61,599 nt of DNA from Acidimicrobiales bacterium (GTDB taxonomy: Bacteria; Actinomycetota; Acidimicrobiia; Acidimicrobiales; GCA-2861595), in NCBI GenBank assembly GCA_030448025.1, contig JAUJNQ010000003.1:321970-383568 (forward strand), written 5' to 3'. The position numbers were made by a program, and so were the translations under genes. The stretch's first letter is position 1; each line of letters begins with the position of its first letter. This document shows, piece after piece, positions 14,596 to 23,469 of this stretch. The notes under the pieces are model-generated. The model did no database searches, was not told where the DNA came from, and was given only the letters and a program-made list of their open reading frames with translations.

Positions 14596-16003
14596 GGCTC
14601 TCTGACCCTCATGTGGATGGGTTGAACAGCGCATTCCTTGGGTAGCTGGCTGAGGAGGCGGTTCCGGGCGTGGCGCGCACGGGCCGGGACCAAGGTTCGT
14701 GGGTTACCAGACCTGCGAACCAGGAGGTCAGCCCGTTGCGCGCCACCACTGCATTCAAGCGCCTGTTGCGCCTCGACGGGGTGAACGTCACCGCCGTCGA
14801 GTTTGGCCTGTCCCTGGTGGTGGTCACCGTGGCCCTCCGGCGCCGGAGACTGGTGCCCCCCTGCGGCCACAAGACCCGCTGGCGCTACGACACCCGGCCG
14901 GTGCAATCGCGTTGGCGCCACCTTGACCTTGGCACCTGGCGGGTGGAGGTGGCAGCCACCCTGCGCCGGCTTCGCCACGGCGTGGTGGTCGAGGCCGTTC
15001 CCTTCGCCCGGCCGGGCGCTCACCTGAGCCGGGATCTCGACGACCTGCTGGCTTGGCTGGCCACCAAGATGGACAAGACCTCGGTGGCCCGCCTGGCCCG
15101 GGTGAGCTGGCGCAGCGTCGGACGAGCATGCGAGCGGGTGGTGGCCGCCGAGCTCGACCCCGATCGTCTCGATGGGATGTTCCGCATCGGGGTGGACGAG
15201 ATCTCGTGGCGCAAGCACCACAAGTACCTGACCCTCGTCGTCGACCACGACCGAGGTTGTGTCATCTGGGGGGCCAAGGGCAAAGACGCCGCCACCCTCG
15301 ACCAGTTCTTCGACGAGCTCGGTCCCGAGCGATCGTCCCAGCTCAGCGCCGTTTCCCTCGACCTCGGCCCTGCCTACCTTAAGAGCGTCCGGGCCGAGGG
15401 ACATGCCCCCAGGCGGTGGTGTGCGCCGATCCGTTCCATCTCGTGAAGCTGGTGGGCGACGCCCTCGACGAGGTGCGCCGTGAGCTGTGGAACCAGCTGC
15501 GCCGCCTTCCTGATGACCGCTGGGCCAAGGACTTCAAGGGCGCCCGCTGGGCCTGCTCAAGAATCCCGAGGACCTCACCAAGGCCCAGGCCGCTCAGCTC
15601 GCCCGCATCCGGCGCAACCGGGGCGGAATGTGGCGCGCCTATGACATGAAGGAGCAGTTCCGGGCCATCTTCGCCGGTGATCTCAGCCGGGACCAGGCGG
15701 GAGTGCCTCGGCCGCTGGTGTGCCCGGGCGCAGCGATCCCGCCTGGCGCCATTCGTCAAGGTGGCCCGCACCATGCGCGAGCGTCGAGAGTTGATCCTCA
15801 ACGCCGTCGAGCACGGCATCTCCAATGGGCGCGTAGAGGGCTCAACACCAAGGTTCGCCTCCTGGTTCGCCGGGCCTACGGCTTCCACTCCGCCGATGCC
15901 GCTCTGGCTGGTAATGTGCCGCCGGCCCCATCGACCTCAAGCTGCCTCACGAACGAACGGCGACGAAAGAGGCTGCATGATCCACACCAGGGTCAGGAGA
16001 GCC
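14596..16003 (+). mobile_element. ISL3-family insertion sequence, 1408 bp
   Basis: Terminal inverted repeats are visible. The left end begins GGCTCTCTGACCCT and continues to TGTGGAT; the right end on the other strand begins GGCTCTCCTGACCCT and also continues to TGTGGAT, with one base difference in length. The element is flanked by an exact 8-bp direct repeat CTGTTCTT (14588-14595 and 16004-16011), the target duplication size of ISL3 elements. It is inserted antiparallel into the DUF222/HNH gene. Its single transposase gene is frameshifted. Confidence 0.95.
14736..15980 (+). pseudogene. ISL3-family transposase, multiply frameshifted
   Basis: The start is TTG 14736, seven bases after a strong AGGAGGT. 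The first about 230 codons are open: LRATTAFKRLLRLDGVNV, the zinc-finger-like CGHKTRWRYD, the DDE domain start IGVDEISWRKHHKYLTLVVD and SLDLGPAYLKSV. The frame then shifts near 15400 (VCADPFHLVKLVGDALDEVR), again near 15555 (LLKNPEDLTKAQAAQLARI), and again toward FVKVARTMRERR, ISNGRVEG, LNTKVRLLVRRAYGFHSADA, ending GPIDLKLPHERTATKEAA at 15980. Summed over frames it is about 414 residues, normal for the family. As read it cannot make a full transposase. Confidence 0.9.
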
Positions 16004-16467
16004 CTGTTCTTCCTGCTCGGCGGGGTCGGGCGCCCACGTGTAGCGACGAAGGGTGCGGGCCAGCTGGGACACGGTGGCGTGGCGGGCCAAGGTGGCCACC
16101 TCGGCGTCGGCGTAGGCCGGAGCGTGGCGGCACACGACCGCCACCTGATCCTCGGACAGCTCGCCGGCGTGAAGCGCCGAGGCAGTCTCGGGCAGCTCGG
16201 GCAGGCGGCGGGCCATGGCCACCAGCCTGCGGGCCCGGCCTCCGGAGACACCGCACTTCCACGCCACCCACTGCTCGGGCGCGTGGATGCCGGTCCCCTC
16301 ATAGGCGCCGGTGTCCAGGACCCGAGCGATCAGGAAGACGAGGCGGCCGGTGGTGGCGTTCAGGGCCCCGCACACCTCGGCGATCTCGTCCTCTATGGCG
16401 GTGGCGTCGCCTTCGCGCCCTTCGACGTGCTGGTTCGTCGCCGCCATCGTCACGGTGTAAGCCTACT

Positions 16468-16481
16468 CGAACGTGTGTTCG
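16468..16481 (-). promoter_or_regulatory. LexA-type SOS box
   Basis: CGAACGTGTGTTCG fits the mycobacterial/actinobacterial LexA consensus CGAAC-N4-GTTCG exactly, including the purine/pyrimidine preferences in the spacer. It lies 14 bp upstream of the DUF222/HNH start at 16453. 13E12-type DUF222/HNH genes are known LexA targets in mycobacteria, so position and gene type agree. Confidence 0.8.
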
Positions 16482-16954
16482 CCCGCAAGCGAATGGTAGC
16501 TGCTTTCTCCGGCTCAGCGCTTCGCTCTACCCTTGAAGGCCCGACACTGGGCGTCGGTCCCGCCGAGTGCGGACTGGGGTAGGCGTGGCTGTCACCTTTT
16601 GCACACCGTGATGGAGCCAGCCCCCAGACCCGACCGCGACCTTGCTGGACGCCGATGGTCTTCCAACCCCCAGGCCCTCCCCGGCCACCCCATCGATTCC
16701 CTGCCAGATCCGTCGACTGCTCGGATGCCTCCCGTCGACCGCGCGTTCCGTCGCGACGTTCGGTGCTCCGCACTCCGTTCCCGCATACGTCCGGTCTGCA
16801 CGTCCGAGCGACACCACCCATCCGTGCGGTGACCCGCATCCCACGTGGAACGAGGTTCTGGATGACGAAGGCTGTTCAACGCACGAGCGAAGGGCGTCCC
16901 CCCGGTCCCGGCCGTACCACGGTCCCGCCCTCTTTCCCCCGGGCCGCAGCGCTG
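16482..16954. other. Intergenic region between the DUF222/HNH gene and the sigma factor gene
   Basis: About 470 bp between divergent genes. The sigma factor frame stays open upstream through an ATG at 16862, so part of this stretch could be coding (MTKAVQRTSEG...), but its composition is Pro/Arg-rich and unlike a sigma factor N-terminus. I see no RNA gene, repeat or convincing promoter here. Confidence 0.5.
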
Positions 16955-17556
16955 ATGGCAGACACCCGGAGCGCGCCACATGCCGCGGACCGCAGTTCGA
17001 CGAAGGAACACCACAAGCACCTTGCCGACGAACGCCTCGTGGGCGCCATCGCTCAACACGACCAGGCCGCCCTCGCCGAGGCCTACAGCCAACACGGCAG
17101 CCGAGTGCATGCGATCGCCCGAGGCCTCTGCGGAGACGCTCGCGCTGAGGATCTGACGCAAGAGATCTTCCTTCAGCTCTGGAACAACCCGCAGCGCTTC
17201 GACGCCAACAGCGGCTCATTGCGCAACTACCTCCTGATGCAAGCCCACCGACGTGCCATCGCCATCCTCCGAAGCGACAACGCCCGCTCCGAAAGAGAAT
17301 CGGCGCGGCACCTGCGCACAAACGCCGAGCCGCCTGGCACCGAAGCCGTCGCACTGTCTCTGCTCGAACGAGCAGAGATCAACGAACTCGTCGCCGCCCT
17401 GGCCGCCAACGAGCGGCACCCCATCGTCCTCGCCTACTTCGGCGGTCACACCTACCGCGACGTCGCCCTGGTTTGCGCCTGACTTCGTGTCACAGATCGG
17501 CTGGTTGATCAAGCAGCATCCGCGGGTCTCCTCGACCAGTAGAGGAGCATCCGACC

Positions 17557-17901
17557 ATGCCCGATCCCACCCGTGGAACCGACCATGCGGGACGCCGCTC
17601 CAAGCGGTTCCTGACGCCATTGCAGAAGTACGAGATCTACCTCCAGCTGGTGCGGCACGAGGCCACCATGGCCGAGGCTGCCGAGCGCTGGCAGGTGGAC
17701 CGCTCGACGATCATGCGCATCCGCACGGTGGCCAAGGAGGGCGCCTTGGAGGCGCTGGCCAGGTCCCGGCCTGGCGCCAAGGCGGCGCAGAGAGACTTCG
17801 AGTTGGAGGCGGCCCGGGCCGATGCCGCTCGTCTGGGCGAGGCGCTCAAGGAGATGGCGGTGAAGCTGATGCTGGTGGAGGGAAAAGGAGCCTGGGGCTG
17901 A
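17557..17901 (+). CDS. IS3-like OrfA (helix-turn-helix protein)
   Basis: 114 residues. KRFLTPLQKYEIYLQLVRHE and MAEAAERWQVDRSTIMRIRT form the helix-turn-helix that binds the element's ends, followed by a leucine-zipper-like tail (ADAARLGEALKEMAVKLMLV). Near its end A-AAA-G at 17883-17887 lies in the correct phase for the -1 programmed frameshift used by IS3 elements to join OrfA to OrfB. OrfA alone acts as a regulator of transposition in this family. Confidence 0.85.
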   Translation: MPDPTRGTDHAGRRSKRFLTPLQKYEIYLQLVRHEATMAEAAERWQVDRSTIMRIRTVAKEGALEALARSRPGAKAAQRDFELEAARADAARLGEALKEMAVKLMLVEGKGAWG

Positions 17902-18977
17902 GTGGCCGAGTCCCGAGTCGTGTCGATGAGGCCACCAAGGCGGGACTGCTGGACCTTGTCGACAAAGCGGTCGAGGCCGGCTGGTCGCACCGGCGGGCGT
18001 GGCGGGAACTGGAGGTGGGCGAGCGACGGGCGTGGCGTTGGGCCGAGCGCCGCGCCGCCGGCCAGCTCGGCGACCGCACCCCCGGTGGCCACCCCATGCA
18101 TGGCCTGCTCGATGACGAGGTGGCCGAGATCGTGGCGCTCTACCACGACTGGGGCGAGGTCCCGCTCCCATCGCAAGCTCGCCCACCGAGGCTCCTACAC
18201 CGATCGGGTGTGGGTGTCGCCGTCTCAGTGCGGCGCGTTCTGGCTGCTCAGGGCCTTCATCTGCGACCACCGCCCCGCCCCGGGCGTTCGGCGCGCCAGG
18301 CCTTCCCCGAGTGGGTCGACTACCGGCCCAAGCAGCTGTGGATCTACGACACGTCGCACTTCAGTCGAGCGGGCGTGTCCGTGACGGTGATCGAGGACCT
18401 GGTCTCTCGAAAGTGGATCGCCGACATCGTCTCGGCCGAGGAGACCTCGACGCAGGTCCAGATCGTCTTCAGCAACGCCCTGGCCGTCGAAGGCCTGCTC
18501 CCCCTCGTGGAGGCTCGAGCCGACGGCCGCGCCGATCCCAGCGTCGATGACGACAACCGCCCCATCCTGTTGGCCATCTCCGACAACGGGCCCCAGATGA
18601 CTTCGGGCTCGACTCGAGAGGCCCTCATGGCCCTCATGGCCATCGCCCAGCACTTCGGCCGGCCCGGCACCCCGACGGACCAAGCCTGGATCGAGTCGCT
18701 GTTCGGACACCTCAAGGCCGAGTGGCCCCACCTCCTCACCATCGCCGACCCGGCCGTGCTCCGAGCTGAGCTCGCCCTCATCCGCAGCCGCTACAACGGG
18801 GTGCGGCTCCACGCCGGCATTGGCTACGTCACCCCCGACGACGAGCACGAGGGACGAGGCCCAGCCATCCGCAAAGCTCGAGAGGCCGGTCTCGAAGCCG
18901 CCCGTCTTCGACGCCTCGCCTACCATCGACAGCAGCCTCCACCCCAATCCGACCAGGGACCCGACGATGTTGGCTAA
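17886..18977 (+). pseudogene. IS3-like OrfB transposase (DDE integrase), two apparent frameshifts
   Basis: It is reached by a -1 shift from OrfA. The catalytic DDE core is visible: first Asp in LWIYDTSHFSRAG, second in LLAISDNGPQMTSG, Glu in QAWIESLFGHLKAEWPHL, then IRSRYNGVRLHAGIGYVTP near the end. Between about 18165 and 18240 the family sequence (SHRKLAHRGSYTDRVWVSPS) is in a different frame, so two compensating indels seem present. The N-terminal part has a helix-turn-helix (AGWSHRRAWRELEVGERRAW). As read, the transposase would be scrambled over about 25 residues and is probably inactive. Confidence 0.8.
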
Positions 18978-19185
18978 TCCAACCGGGATCTGTGTCGCGA
19001 ACTCAGAAACAGGTCAGCCCGGCTCCTCGCCGTGCCAGAAGGGACGATCAACAGTCGCATCCGCCGCGGGTTGCAGCGCTTACGTGTGGAAGCTGCGTCG
19101 CAGCTCTACCTCACCTAGCAGCGACGCGCTCGACGGGGCGGAATGCGAGGCCATCCGTACGATCCCGCAGCCTCGAACAACTCGT

Positions 19186-19713
19186 GTGAGCGCGATCGAG
19201 TCCGTCCGCCGTGTGCGCCCGGAGACACTCTTCCTCGCTCTGTCCTCGGAGTTCATCCTTGCGGGCGGGTTCATTCATCTGCGCGAGTGGCTCGACGTGT
19301 ACCGACGTGTCCCAGCCACCGCGCCGGGCGCCGCCGTGGTCCGCGTCGGGCTTCCGCTCAACACCGCAGCATCGCTCGTCATCGTGATCGCGCTCGTGCT
19401 CGTGGTTCGTCGCCGTGGGCGACTCACGCAGCCGGTGATCTTCGGCGCACTCGCGTTCCAGGTGGCTTCGCTCGCCACGTTGATCGCCAGCCGAGTCGCC
19501 TCGGTGTTCGGTTGGTCCGAGCCGACCTGGACATCAGGCGCCGATCAAACCCGCGCCGTCGAGGTCGCTGCCATCGCCGCGCTCCTCATCCTCGCAGCGC
19601 TCAGCCGCCACGAGCGAACCGGCGACCACTCAGACCTCGACGACGCTGGTCCCCCACACAGCGAACGGCCCCGACAGACACCGAAGGTGGGCACGGTCTC
19701 GATACCGGGATGA
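19186..19713 (+). CDS. Small integral membrane protein, function unknown
   Basis: 175 residues from GTG 19186. Four hydrophobic helices are evident: LFLALSSEFILAGGFIHL, LNTAASLVIVIALVLVV, VIFGALAFQVASLATLIAS and AVEVAAIAALLILAALS, with a charged C-terminal tail. I do not recognise a named family. It begins 67 bp after the end of the interrupted sigma factor gene on the same strand, so before the insertion it was probably cotranscribed. Membrane proteins in that position are often anti-sigma factors, but no zinc-binding anti-sigma motif is seen. Confidence 0.65.
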   Translation: MSAIESVRRVRPETLFLALSSEFILAGGFIHLREWLDVYRRVPATAPGAAVVRVGLPLNTAASLVIVIALVLVVRRRGRLTQPVIFGALAFQVASLATLIASRVASVFGWSEPTWTSGADQTRAVEVAAIAALLILAALSRHERTGDHSDLDDAGPPHSERPRQTPKVGTVSIPG

Positions 19714-20194
19714 GTTTCGACGGAAGGTTGACGAGCGCGGGGCGTCCAAGAGCCCGCTTGACGTCGGCGCCGCCGCATGGCGATACCGAGAACTGTTCGG
19801 AACCTTGGGCGTCGCCACGACCGAGGCGATGCCCGGAGCGCGGTCCGCGATCCAAGCGGTCCGCGACCTCGGCGGAATGGTCGTCGTGGTCACCGCCAAG
19901 TACGAGCCGCACGCTCGGAAGAGTCTCGCGGCGATAGGCGTCGACGTGGATGTGGTGGTCGGGTGGCGCTACGGCTCGGCGAAGGGCCAGACGTTGCGTG
20001 CGCACCGGGCGCACGTGTATGTCGGAGATCATCCCGCTGATGTCATCGCGGCCCGGGAAGGCGGCGCCATCGCCGTGATGGTGCCCACTGGCGGACACTC
20101 GTCTCGGGAACTCGCGGATGCCGGTGCTGATGTGGTCCTGCGGAGCCTCGAGGACTTCCCAGCATGGCTCCACCGGTACCGAGCGCGGACATAG
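19709..20194 (+). pseudogene. HAD-like hydrolase lacking its N-terminal catalytic motif
   Basis: The open, family-like part reads GAAAWRYRELFGTLGV, AMPGARSAIQAVRDLGGMVV, VVTAKYEPHARKSLAAIGVD, VYVGDHPADVIAAREGGAIA and ADVVLRSLEDFPAWL. These are HAD motifs II (VVTAKYEP), III (K in YGSAKGQ) and IV (YVGDHPADV). Motif I, DxDGT with the nucleophilic Asp, should lie upstream, but that DNA codes for the membrane protein tail. The only in-frame start is TTG 19805. It is probably a truncated phosphoglycolate phosphatase-like gene and inactive. Confidence 0.6.
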
Positions 20195-20298
20195 CCGCCG
20201 ACCAAGGTTGACTGCGGCCGGCCGAGTGGACGACATGATCGGGGCACAGAGCCGGCGGTTGTGGCACGCAGCACAGGCCTGCTTTCATGCTCACAGCG

Positions 20299-20775
20299 AT
20301 GTCGGGAAGTCAGGAGACGTTCGTACGACTGCAGGCGACCTACCGCGGTCGGCTCGGCGTCGAAGTCGGCATCTTTGTCGCGGTTGATCATCTCCGGCGA
20401 GCCGATCGCCTGACAGAAGAGGAAGAAGAGCTGTACTTCGACATCGACGATTGGTTCAACGAGGAGCTTCCGAACCCGACCTTCTATGAGGGTGACAACA
20501 CCGTCGGCGCCGTCACCTGGTTCAAGAAATCCACGAGCGAGGAGATGCTCAAGCGGCTTGAGCCGCTCTGCAAGGTCCTGGACAAGCACGGCGTGAAGTG
20601 GGTCGCGGCCGAGTCATCTGACCCCGGAACTGTCGTCTACGAGGATGAGTTCCAGGTTGGCGTAATTCCGTACGAGCGGTTCGACCCCACCCCGATGCCT
20701 CAGAACGTCGTCCTTGGTCCGACGACCGCGGGCTCAAAGCGACACTTCGGCAAGAGGGCTGGCAGTGGCGGATAG
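20299..20775 (+). CDS. Conserved-looking hypothetical protein
   Basis: 158 residues from ATG 20299 (an ATG 12 bp earlier is possible). The composition is that of a soluble, acidic protein: FVRLQATYRGRLGVEVGIFV, LTEEEEELYFDIDDWFNEEL, ITWFKK-like strand and LEPLCKVLDKHGVKWVA. The pattern FDIDDWFNEELPNP suggests a real folded domain. I cannot assign a family or function. Its G+C is somewhat lower than its neighbours, and it sits in a region with insertion elements and gene fragments, consistent with accessory DNA. Confidence 0.6.
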   Translation: MSGSQETFVRLQATYRGRLGVEVGIFVAVDHLRRADRLTEEEEELYFDIDDWFNEELPNPTFYEGDNTVGAVTWFKKSTSEEMLKRLEPLCKVLDKHGVKWVAAESSDPGTVVYEDEFQVGVIPYERFDPTPMPQNVVLGPTTAGSKRHFGKRAGSGG

Positions 20776-21231
20776 GCCCCGCCCCCAAAGTGATGCCGTT
20801 GGAGGGCCCGAGATAGCGGCATCACGCATGCGGCGCGAGGTAACGCTCGGAGCCCATCAAGCACCGTGGCCGCGAGAACCGCTCCCTCCGCTGGTGCCTC
20901 GTGGCCGCCCGGCGTCACCGGGACCAGGAGCTGAATCTGGCCGGCCCACTGGGTTGCACGTTCTGTGCGCGGTTCGCTGATGGCAAGGCGAGCGCCTACC
21001 GGGCAATACGCGCTCCGACTGGGCAGGAGACTGCCGGGTAGCGCGACGACGACCTTGGTCGGCCTGCCGTACACCGATTGCGAATATGGCGCGCTGTACT
21101 CCGTCCCTTCGTCGTCGTTCTGTCGCGGGACCTCCAAGCCCCGAGCCGGCGTGCCCTGGATCCCTCGAGTCGTTGAGGCCTCGTCGTTTATCGAGCGCGA
21201 AGCAAGTGCTGTTACACGGGTGATCCACGGC
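20776..21231. other. Region without a recognisable gene
   Basis: 456 bp between the hypothetical gene and the end of the double-kinase gene. Frames are open in places but their translations are Pro/Arg/Ser-rich and resemble no protein family. No repeat, tRNA or clear terminator is seen. It may be the worn edge of the accessory region that starts at 13.8 kb. Confidence 0.5.
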
Positions 21232-23469
21232 TCAGAGCACCGCCGGGGTCACCACCGGGCGGCTGCTCAGCGCCGCCTCGTGCAGCAGGAGAGGCGCCAA
21301 GCTGTGCCACCGGCCGCGGAAGAGGTGCACGCAGGCCAGCCGGAAGAGCGCCCGGGCGGCCACAGCGGCGACCGCCTCCGAGCGAGCTACCCCCCCGGCG
21401 GCCTGGTAGGCGGCGAGGAGGCGCGCGCCCTGATCGCGGCCCAGACCGGGGCCGTCGCCGCGCTGGAGCGCGCGCAAGACGAGGTGGGCCAGCAGGTTAC
21501 CCACGTCCTCAGCCGGGTCGGCGGCCACGACCCCGTCGAGATCGAGCAGGCCAACACCTAGGTCGGTGACGACCACGTTCCCGTCGTGCAGGTCGCCGTG
21601 GGCGAGTGCGAGTCGCTCGACGACCGGAGGCCGCGGCAGGATTCGCAGTACCCGCTGGTAGGAGGGGGTCAGCCCCGGGGCGTGGCCCGAGACGAATCCG
21701 ACCCAGTCGTTGAGGGTGGAGCCGGAGCCCGTCTCGATCCCCTTGGGCACCGCCACCGCCTGGAAGGCCGCCACCGCCCCGGCCACGGCGAGGAGGGCGT
21801 CGTCCCCCTCCCCGGCGAGGAACAGGTCTCGCAGCGTCGGCCCTGGAAGCTCGGCGAAGGCGACAGTGCCGCGCTCCACGCAGGCGTCGACGATGGGGGC
21901 CAGCACCGGGAAGCCCGGGGTCGCGGCGGCCTGGCCGACGGCGAGGGCCCTGCTGACGAGGCCACGGGCCCGGTGGGGCGAGACGACCTTGACGAACCGG
22001 ACCGCGCCCTCCCCTTCCACCCGTACGACCGCCCTCTGGCCCGGCCGGTAGGCGACCAGGCTCCCACCGTGGTCGAGCAGCGGGCCGAGACCGGGGAGGG
22101 CGTCGTCGTCGTGCGGCTCGGCGTCCGCCAGCGTGCGGTGCGCCGGGTCCCACCGGCCATAGCGGCGCACTCCGCCGGTTTCGGTCCACGCCGGCCACGG
22201 CCCGGAGCGGCGGGGGAAGGCCACGTCCCAGCGGCGCCGCCCGTCGAGCTCCTGGCGGGCCAGCTCGATCAGGTGGGGAGTCGTGGCCTGCCATTCCGGG
22301 CGGAGCGAGCGGAAGGCGAGCAGTGCCCGCTGGACGAGCCCGCAGCCGACGAAGAAGGCGAGGTCGGCGGAGTCGACCGCCCGGGTGCGGGCGTAGGCGT
22401 CGAGAAAGGCCTCGGACCAGGCGTCGTGGCCGTCTGCCCGCAGGTGGGCGACGAGGGTGCCCAGATCGTGGCCGGCCGGTCCGCTGACGGCCCGCTCGAA
22501 GTCGAGGACGACGGGGCCGGCCGGGGCCATGATCACCTGGTGGAGGTGGAGGTCGCCGTGCAGAGGCGTGGGAGATCGGGGAGGTGGCAGAGCCGCCACC
22601 AGGCGGCGGTGCAGCCCGGCGGCAGAGGGGGCCAGCGACGGATCGACGCCGACGAGGAGGTCGAGGCCGGTGAGGGCGCTCCCGAGGACGTCGGAGGCTT
22701 CGGCGCGTGTCGGGAGCGTGACCCCGCTCGCATGCAGGCCGGCGATCACCTCGGCCAGCGCCCCGGCGTCGGCATCTCCGCCGGCCACCGCCGTCGCCAG
22801 CCCCCTGCCCGGCACATGGTCCTCGGCCACCAGGGCGCCCTCGAACAGGGCACCGAGCGGCCTGGGCACCCGGGCGCCGAGGACGCCATGGAGGCGGCGA
22901 GTGACGACCGACAGGTCGGGGCCGGCGCCGTCGCCCCGCAGGCGGAATACGGCGTGGCGGGACTCGTCGTCGACCACGAGGTGGGCGGCGGCCACGAGCC
23001 GCCGCTCGGGCTTGTAGCGCAGCATCTCGAACCTGGCTCGGCCGAGCCCGACGTGGCCTTCGCGGAAGGCATCGAGATCGCCGAGGAGGCGGGCCAGCCG
23101 CCGGGGCCGGCCCAGGAGGAGGCGAAGGCGGCGCACCCGGGCGTCGTTGGGGAACAGGAACAGCATGCTGGACCCGCCCGGGAGCAGGCGGACGCCCGGT
23201 CCCAGTGCTGTGGCGTCGACCCGCATGCGGTTCCACTTCTGCGCGGCACGCTCGGCCTGGGTGGCGTCGGCGTAGGTGCGCACGTAGCCGGGCAGTCGGT
23301 CGCTGCCGCTGGCGATGCGGACGCCGACGAGGGCGTTCACGCCCTCCTTGAGCCTCAGGTGGTCGGGGAAGGCCGAGGTGGCCGGGACCGCACCCTCCCG
23401 GAGAAGGGCGGTGAGCGACTGGGGGTCGAGCAGCCGGCGCAGGTCGCCGACGTCGTCCCACCGGGTCAT
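21232..23469 (-). CDS. Protein with two fused APH-type kinase domains
   Basis: 745 residues. Two aminoglycoside-phosphotransferase-like domains lie in tandem. The first has HGDLHLHQVIM at 304-314 (catalytic Asp306; the usual metal-binding Asn is Gln311) and LDFERAVSG with the DFG-like Asp323. The second has HGDLHDGNVVV at 624-634 with the normal Asn, and GLLDLDGV at 641-648. Such folds phosphorylate sugars, aminoglycosides, choline or maltose. The gene is the last of a coupled cluster of three glycosyltransferases and an ABC exporter, so a role in phosphorylating a sugar or glycan intermediate is inferred. Its start overlaps the exporter stop by 4 bp. Confidence 0.85.
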   Translation of the reverse strand: MTRWDDVGDLRRLLDPQSLTALLREGAVPATSAFPDHLRLKEGVNALVGVRIASGSDRLPGYVRTYADATQAERAAQKWNRMRVDATALGPGVRLLPGGSSMLFLFPNDARVRRLRLLLGRPRRLARLLGDLDAFREGHVGLGRARFEMLRYKPERRLVAAAHLVVDDESRHAVFRLRGDGAGPDLSVVTRRLHGVLGARVPRPLGALFEGALVAEDHVPGRGLATAVAGGDADAGALAEVIAGLHASGVTLPTRAEASDVLGSALTGLDLLVGVDPSLAPSAAGLHRRLVAALPPPRSPTPLHGDLHLHQVIMAPAGPVVLDFERAVSGPAGHDLGTLVAHLRADGHDAWSEAFLDAYARTRAVDSADLAFFVGCGLVQRALLAFRSLRPEWQATTPHLIELARQELDGRRRWDVAFPRRSGPWPAWTETGGVRRYGRWDPAHRTLADAEPHDDDALPGLGPLLDHGGSLVAYRPGQRAVVRVEGEGAVRFVKVVSPHRARGLVSRALAVGQAAATPGFPVLAPIVDACVERGTVAFAELPGPTLRDLFLAGEGDDALLAVAGAVAAFQAVAVPKGIETGSGSTLNDWVGFVSGHAPGLTPSYQRVLRILPRPPVVERLALAHGDLHDGNVVVTDLGVGLLDLDGVVAADPAEDVGNLLAHLVLRALQRGDGPGLGRDQGARLLAAYQAAGGVARSEAVAAVAARALFRLACVHLFRGRWHSLAPLLLHEAALSSRPVVTPAVL

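Larger units (their letters stand above)
13793..16453 (-). pseudogene. DUF222/HNH endonuclease (13E12-repeat type), interrupted by ISL3 element and frameshifted
   Basis: The 5' part (16453 to 16012) encodes a DUF222 N-terminus: EVCGALNATTGRLVFLIARV, GVSGGRARRLVAMARRLPEL, AGELSEDQVAVVC. The 3' part (14595 to 13793) gives WRLSAILPPDEGALVERAL, a linker, and the HNH domain GACRVPGCERTRWLQIHHVI with LVALCNRHHRLHH. Removing the element at 14596-16003 and one 8-bp repeat joins the two parts in frame at Glu-Gln-rich residues. At least three further frame changes occur in the 3' part (about 14455, 14375 and 14060). A LexA-type box precedes the gene. The intact ancestor was probably a DNA-damage-induced endonuclease of the mobile 13E12 family. 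Confidence 0.85.
17469..19016 (+). mobile_element. IS3-like insertion sequence, 1548 bp
   Basis: The ends begin TGG and finish TCA, as in IS3 elements (TG...CA). The 30-bp terminal inverted repeats match at 21 positions; the shared inner block is CTGA-TTCG-G-CACAGATC. The flanking direct repeat is GCCC (17465-17468 and 19017-19020), within the 3-5 bp usual for the family. It carries an orfA/orfB pair in the same orientation as the interrupted sigma factor gene. Confidence 0.9.
16955..19118 (+). pseudogene. ECF-type sigma factor gene, split by an IS3-like element
   Basis: From ATG 16955 the frame gives region 2 (DERLVGAIAQHDQAALAEAY, RAEDLTQEIFLQLWNNPQRF, LRNYLLMQAHRRAI) and the start of region 4 (ERHPIVLAYFGGHTYRDVA). 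It is then broken at 17468. The missing tail lies at 19021-19118: RLLAVPEGTINSRIRRGLQR and a stop at 19116-19118. Deleting 17469-19016 plus one GCCC restores a 203-residue ECF sigma factor in frame. As it stands the product lacks most of the region 4 helix-turn-helix and should not recognise -35 elements. An earlier ATG at 16862 is possible. Confidence 0.88.

Noticed and set aside
14016-15404. A 462-codon minus-strand open frame running across the ISL3 transposase into the HNH domain
   Set aside because: It joins non-coding strand of the transposase to genuine HNH sequence; the target duplications show the two parts belong to different elements.
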